Assembly (NCBI GenBank): GCA_964036045.1
Contig: OZ038390.1
Span: 33,854,819-33,918,818 of the forward strand
Direction of reading: 5' to 3'
From: Eutreptiella sp. 'Long Island Sound 2002'
Lineage: Eukaryota > Euglenozoa > Euglenophyceae > Eutreptiales > Eutreptiaceae
Length of the DNA: 64,000 nucleotides
Positions 60,301 to 64,000 of the stretch are shown in pieces. Numbering within the stretch: the stretch's first letter is position 1; every line of letters starts with the position of its first letter. The translations under genes and the position numbers were made by a program. The notes under the pieces are model-generated. The model did no database searches. It had not been told where the DNA came from and saw nothing but the letters and a program-made list of their open reading frames with translations.

Positions 60301-62044
60301 TCTGTGGGCCCGAACGTGTTTTGGTTGTGTCAACGGAGCCCCCGGATGACTTGTCCTGTTTGACTACTCCGGGGGGCGGCTGTGCCGGAGACGGGGCTGT
60401 TGCCCGTGCCGTTGACCAGGTGCATCCCGATGCACACTCCGAGTCCATGCGGGGGTTTGCCGACTCCAGAACTGACTTGTGCGCGCTGGGGTGTGCATCT
60501 GCGGGATAAGTTTCCTGACGGGGGCTTCTAGGGCTGACGGGGGGGGGGGGGGGCGGGGCTTTTGTTCAGTGGCGGGGGGGTGGGTGGGTCTAGGGGAGGG
60601 GGTTCCTGGCGTCCCACACCCGGCGCCCGACCTGAGGGTACCTCGGGGCAAGAGGCCTGTGTCTGAGGACAACCCACCAAAACGCCCGCATGTCTCCGCG
60701 TCGCCACAACCCCCGGTCCCCCGGGGCACACCTGAGCGCCGGACAGCGGGCGCACGATCAGGCCCTCCGGAAAGCTGCGCACACAAATGCGGGAATGGAC
60801 CAGCCCCCGTCGGCCGTACGGCAGCATGTTCATGACCATCACCGGGTACGTCTCCGCGACGGGCCCCGTCCCTGCGAAGGCGAAGGCGGACGTCGCGTGC
60901 GGCGGGTTTGACAACGAAAATTCGAACGCGGGACAATCCGAACGAGCGCGATCGATTGCGCAGGGGCCCATTGCACTTGAGCCCTCGAGGGATCGCAACC
61001 GAACTCGAAGGGCCCGGAATCGAATCGAGCGCAAAAATTCGGCGGTGGTGGCGCGTCTGCCCCATTGGCTACTGCACCCAAGTGCCGGTCGACTGTGACG
61101 CGGCAGGTGTACCCACCGCTGCCACTGCAACAGCCCTCAATGAAATGGTTGTGAATGCTTTGACCTTGAAGTGGACGTGGACGGGGCTGCCGCGGATTTG
61201 GGGGGTGGGGGGGTACTGTCCCATGGCCCATAGCCCACAAAGCCCAGAGCGAGGTGGACCAATTGTGACATCAAAAAGAGCAGCGGGTGACTGATCCGCG
61301 ACAATTCGCTTCGGGGGCTGGGGGGTGGGGGGGGCAATGGGGTATGCCTGCGTCCACTTTTTTTTTGTGAGGGGGTGGGGGGGCTGCATGAGAAGGAAAA
61401 GGCCCCGGAAGTGGTGAGATAGGCGATTGGAGGAGGTTGCCAAAGCGGTTGAGGGCGGTTACCGTCGGTTACAAATGAAATCGAAGCTGGCAATTGACGT
61501 CAGGGAGACAGTGGCTGGGCATAGGCTGGGCGCCCCGAGGGGTACCTGCCCCCCTTCCGATGCATCCCTGGGGGTGGGGGGTGGGGGGATGTTGAGCGGG
61601 GGTACACAGTAGCACACGTGCTGAGGGAAGATGCGGGGACCCGTATTGAGGGCATCGGTCAGGGCTGGAGCGCGCGCGAACCTTCCGGGAAGTGGCCGGC
61701 CTCCCAAAGCTTCTCGGCCGCTGCAACCGCCGGGGCATGCAAGGCCTCCGCAAGCCGGAGAAGGGCCTCCCCCGCCAACTGTGCCCCCAACTGCGCGCAC
61801 CGCAGCAGCCGCATGTCCACCTCCCGATGCACTGCCTCCACTACACAACCCCCGAGGCTGTCATGGGCATTGGCCTGCAGTAGCTCCTGCCACGCGTTCC
61901 ACAGCAGCGCCTCCTCAGGGGCCGTCAGGAGCCCGGCGGCGGAGAGCAGGGCCTGCAACGGCTCGGCCCAGTGCTCCAGCAGCAGCTCGCAGCGCCATAC
62001 GGCGACTTTCTGGGAGATTCTGGCGCTCAGCACGCTCTCCAAAC
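53925..62044 (-). CDS. GH38 alpha-mannosidase / mannosylglycerate-hydrolase-like gene, C-terminal seven exons
   Basis: Seven minus-strand exons with GT-AG borders and consistent phase: 62,044-61,682; 60,871-60,732; 60,184-59,480; 59,277-59,152; 56,412-56,111; 54,614-54,523; 54,334-53,925. The product is the C-terminal ~570 residues of a glycoside hydrolase family 38 enzyme: the middle helical domain (VLSARISQK, LLEHWAEPL, NAHDSLGGC, EVHREVDMR) and the beta domains (MNMLPYGRR, GDLYHYEGSG, LTNNTAQRSVRL, HGLPEYHLRRNGAVAVTLLR, TQEYALLVHEG, SFLALHPQSL). GH38 enzymes remove alpha-mannose; the GLPEY...VTLLR block is typical of the bacterial MngB-type branch. The N-terminal catalytic domain is not within the window on this strand and probably lies beyond 64,000. 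Confidence 0.85.
54523..54614 (-). CDS. GH38 exon (short linker exon)
   Basis: 92 nt, acceptor TGGCCCCCAG|T, donor GTCAG|GTACG. It is chosen because both phases fit (2 before, 1 after). It encodes the Pro-rich stretch before SFLAL. Less certain than its neighbours. Confidence 0.55.
54690..54783. repeat. Alternating purine-pyrimidine tract in GH38 intron
   Basis: About 90 bp of TGCATGTGCACGCGCACGTG-type sequence, Z-DNA-prone, noncoding, in the intron between 56,110 and 54,615. Confidence 0.7.
56111..56412 (-). CDS. GH38 exon (GLPEY / VTLLR)
   Basis: 302 nt, acceptor TGCCCTCAG|AGC, donor GCAGAG|GTAC. It carries HGLPEYHLRRNGAVAVTLLR and TQEYALLVHEG, the best-conserved C-terminal block of GH38 and a hallmark of MngB-like members. 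Confidence 0.85.
57549..57785. repeat. 39-bp minisatellite in GH38 intron
   Basis: Six copies of a 39-bp unit (core CCTTGTACGGACTTCTACGC then CCCTCCCCCCGTGACTGGG) with almost no divergence. Because 39 is divisible by three, all frames give 13-residue peptide repeats, but the array lies in the 2.7-kb intron and is not thought to be coding. Confidence 0.85.
58874..59050. repeat. Dispersed ~180-bp repeat, copy 2
   Basis: Partner of 53,338-53,520, within the large GH38 intron. It includes the CTCCTCCTCCTCC + C-run block and the TATATCCGGTGGATAG segment. Confidence 0.75.
59152..59277 (-). CDS. GH38 exon (IRTLTNNTAQ)
   Basis: 126 nt, exactly 42 codons, phase 0 at both ends; acceptor CCTCTCCAG|ATA, donor CCAGAG|GTGTG. 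It encodes the strand pair corresponding to 'T...N.A..HRLR......F' in the family; the usual HRLR is SVRLR here. Confidence 0.75.
59480..60184 (-). CDS. GH38 exon (beta domain with Pro-rich insert)
   Basis: 705 nt, acceptor CATCCCCACAG|GAC, donor CTACAG|GTGCG. It contains FEAQVPAMGYGVYLVAG, a ~60-residue Pro/Arg-rich insert not typical of the family, then FVTVDVYAGYVEL and GDLYHYEGSG. The insert could instead be an unspliced in-frame intron. A poly-C tract lies just upstream of the acceptor on the coding strand. Confidence 0.75.
60732..60871 (-). CDS. GH38 exon (start of beta region)
   Basis: 140 nt, acceptor CTTCGCAG|GG and donor GCTCAG|GTGTG. It encodes PVMVMNMLPYGRRGLVHSRI, the 'N-P-L..R...V' strand that opens the GH38 C-terminal beta domain. 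The phase fits both neighbours. Confidence 0.75.
61682..62044 (-). CDS. GH38 exon (middle domain, HDS motif)
   Basis: Acceptor CCGCAG|GTTTGGAG, donor GGAAG|GTTCG. It encodes the helical bundle with the family motif HDSxxGC (here HDSLGGC) followed by VHREVDMRLLR, a strong GH38 signature. The exon ends phase 1. Confidence 0.85.
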
Positions 62045-62200
62045 CTGCGGGAAGGGGGCGGAGGCCCATTCGCTGTCAGAGTCGCACGACAGACTCGTGG
62101 GGGAATGATGACGGATGCGAGTGGGAAGATGAGGGGCAGGGGCAACACGGGGGTGGGGGTCTAGGGACGATGTGTTGTGGAGCCCTTCCACATCTACCAG

Positions 62201-62259
<59 letters not shown>

Positions 62260-62416
62260 GCGCCGTGCCGTGCCGTGCCGTGCCGTGCCGTGCCGTGCCG
62301 TGCCGTGCCGTGCCGTGCCGTGCCGTGCCGTGCCGTGCCGTGCCGTGCCGTGCCGTGCCGTGCCGTGCCGTGCCGTGCCGTGCCGTGCCGTGCCGTGCCG
62401 TGCCGTGCCGGTGCTG

Positions 62417-62510
<94 letters not shown>
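62201..62510. repeat. Compound microsatellite: (GCGT)n-(TGCCG)n-(GTGC)n-(TG)n
   Basis: In order: GTGC repeats (62,201-62,258), about 29 TGCCG units (62,263-62,409), GTGC repeats (62,413-62,475), TG repeats (62,476-62,509). It lies ~150 bp upstream (gene sense) of the first visible GH38 exon, so in an intron. The ORFs here are repeat translations only. Confidence 0.95.
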
Positions 62511-62950
62511 GTGCCTCGTTGGGCACGCAGGCAGACAAGGAAATTCATCGGTGCTGCAGTAGCGACTCAGCTATTGAGAGCTGTGGCAGAATTTGCAAAA
62601 TGGTGGGACAGAGGAGGACTGACTCTCCCCCCCCGCCCCCCACACAGCCCCTGCACCGCATTCGTAGAAAGTGTGATCATGCTGAGACACATATGTTGAG
62701 GTGGGAAAATTCGTTTGGGGGTGCGGGGGGAACGGAACGGGGCCTTCTTGGTCGCCACTGGGCAGCTAACCTTCAAAAAGGAGGGAGCGGGGGAGTCGCG
62801 TCCACGCATGGGGCCCAGCGCCCACCGCGCCCGGCTGCTTTACAAAAGACACTAGCACTAGGGAACGTCCCCGAGCCCACACGCGAGCCCAATTCATACG
62901 ATGTGCAAGTGGTTCTTGTTCAATTCAATGTTACTTCATTGCACTAGAAC
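62511..62950. other. Non-coding DNA upstream of the visible GH38 exons
   Basis: No GH38-like peptide and no other domain was seen; presumably intron or intergenic. Confidence 0.4.
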
Positions 62951-62955
62951 AACCT

Positions 62956-63090
62956 CAATTTTCCAAATCGGCTAAATTCTGAAAAATGGGAGGCAACGCC
63001 GATGCCTTGTGACCGGAATCGAACCCACGCGTGCATAACACAGCAGCCTTGGAGTCGATGTTGTGCTTGGACCAGCAGACGAAAAACTGC
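62956..63090 (-). repeat. tRNA-like (SINE-like) repeat, copy 1
   Basis: The minus strand has a B-box-like GGTTCGATTCC preceded by CAAGGCTGCTGTGTTATGCACG, resembling the 3' half of a tRNA. T- and acceptor stems do not pair well. Flanking words CAATTTTCCAAATC and AAAACTGCTTTG recur in copy 2 (63,503-63,700). Confidence 0.35.
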
Positions 63091-63129
63091 TTTGCAAAAT
63101 AAAAACGACAAGCGCTGTGCCCGCACAAA

Positions 63130-63440
63130 GGCAGGGACGCCACCTTCAGCTCCATCTTCATTCCCACCGCCATCTGCATTCCCAGCTCTACCTTCACTGT
63201 AGCCAAGAGTGAGGGTGGAGCTGCAATTAAGGATGGAGCCAAGACTGAAGGTTTAGTCGAGAGAGATGATGGAGACGATAATGAGGATGGTACCGAGAGC
63301 GAAGAAGTGAAGATGGAGCCAAGAGTGTACATCTGCCGTCTCGGCTCCATCTGTTCTCACGGATTCATCTCCACCATCGGCTCCATCTTCACCCTCGGCT
63401 ACATTTCCACTCTCGGCTACATCTGCACTCTTGTTCTTCT
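63130..63440. repeat. Imperfect short-period repeat with inverted halves
   Basis: GGCTCCATCTTCA/CCACTCTCGGCTACAT-type 15-18-bp units on one side and their complement (GATGGAGCCAAGA) on the other, forming an imperfect inverted arrangement. Noncoding. Confidence 0.5.
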
Positions 63441-63502
63441 TGTTCGCACCTCAGGGGCCGGTCCACCCCCGGACCGGGCCCAGAACAGAGAGAATAGATT
63501 CA

Positions 63503-63700
63503 ATTTTCCAAATCCACCAAATTTCTGCGTTACGTCCCCATAATAACTTCAATTTCCCGAATCGAACCTCCGTCTGCAGAACAGCAGTCGCAGACCAGGA
63601 CAATCACGGCGCTGCCGCCTGCTACGCCGCCACAAAGCAAAATAGACACGGCCCTGCGCAGGGGAGAACCACTCTCCCGTTCCAAGCGAAAACTGCTTTG
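63503..63700 (-). repeat. tRNA-like (SINE-like) repeat, copy 2
   Basis: Shares with copy 1 the order CAATTTTCCAAATC, a reverse-strand GGTTCGATTCG, a GCAGA(A)CAGCAG word and AAAACTGCTTTG. Degenerate; no functional tRNA fold could be drawn. Confidence 0.35.
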
Positions 63701-64000
63701 TCCAAACCAGCAAATGTTGGGTTGACGTCTGGGGAAATGCCAAGCTTCGGGCCACCGCTGCCTTAAATCAGCCATGGCTATTCGGCTCTCTTGCGCTGGG
63801 GCTATAGTATGAGTATGAGGGCTATTGCAGCATACCTTGTTAACCAAGTGCAACCCCAAGGCCACGCAGAGCGGGGGGGGGGGGGGGGGTTAGTCACGTC
63901 TGCCCAGACCTGCCCCTCTCTCGACGAGAGCCCACCTCCCACTTTTATTTTCGGGTTTTCGGGGGGTTTTTCGGGGCGGGGGGGGGGGATAACTGAGCCA

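Noticed and set aside
62201-62510. CRISPR-like array
   Set aside because: Units are 2-5 bp without spacers; simple microsatellite in a eukaryotic genome.
62172-62947. Long ORFs across 62.2-62.9 kb
   Set aside because: They are translations of the GTGC and TGCCG microsatellites.
63003-63075. Functional tRNA gene
   Set aside because: Acceptor and T stems do not pair; only the B-box-like part is conserved.

Overview
This window is nuclear DNA of a eukaryote, most likely a microalga. The evidence is one GC-rich spliced gene, chromodomain-bearing Ty3/gypsy elements, a hAT element, a Penelope-like element and a foldback element. A green-lineage (prasinophyte-like) alga would fit, but nothing here proves the species. 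Most of the left 45 kb is mobile DNA; the right 15-18 kb is GC-rich host DNA full of G/C homopolymer runs. There are no bacterial operons, rRNA genes or CRISPR arrays.

Layout. (1) 1-3,900: the 3' part of an unclassified GC-rich retroposon ending in a (CTAC)n tail. A second, inverted copy lies at 30,677-35,975, flanked by a 573-bp direct duplication of host DNA. (2) 3,901-27,241: a nest. A minus-strand host-like reading frame is split by a Ty3/gypsy chromovirus (RE1, 4,057-26,952, minus strand). RE1 is split in gag by a second chromovirus (RE2, 12,938-25,554, plus strand). The 5' LTR of RE2 holds a 1.2-kb non-autonomous hAT element (13,408-14,619). RE1 carries an adenine-methyltransferase-like (NPPF) domain between protease and reverse transcriptase, and RE2 carries a degenerate relative (NPRF) at the same place. 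RE2 gag and pol share one frame and are separated by a single UGA-CGG stop. (3) 27,242-36,660: sparse host DNA with a glycosyltransferase-like exon (partly duplicated) interrupted by the second GC-rich element. (4) 37,430-39,900: a 460-bp tandem array interrupted by a poly(A)-tailed retroposon. (5) 39,915-45,330: a foldback element whose left arm is split by a 5.0-kb Penelope-like element with 327-bp direct repeats, a CCHC ORF1, and an ORF2 with a GIY-YIG-like segment before the RT.

(6) 45,331-53,924: no convincing gene. (7) 53,925-62,044 (minus): seven phase-consistent exons of a GH38 alpha-mannosidase / mannosylglycerate-hydrolase-like gene. Its catalytic N-terminal exons lie beyond a compound microsatellite and probably outside the window. 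(8) 62,045-64,000: microsatellites and degenerate tRNA-like (SINE-like) repeats.

The reverse-transcribing elements supply capsid, protease, RT, RNase H and integrase or endonuclease for their own copying. Several are disabled by in-frame stops, and most of these stops are one C-to-T change away from Gln or Arg codons. All coordinates and splice sites were read by eye; no alignments or searches were run.
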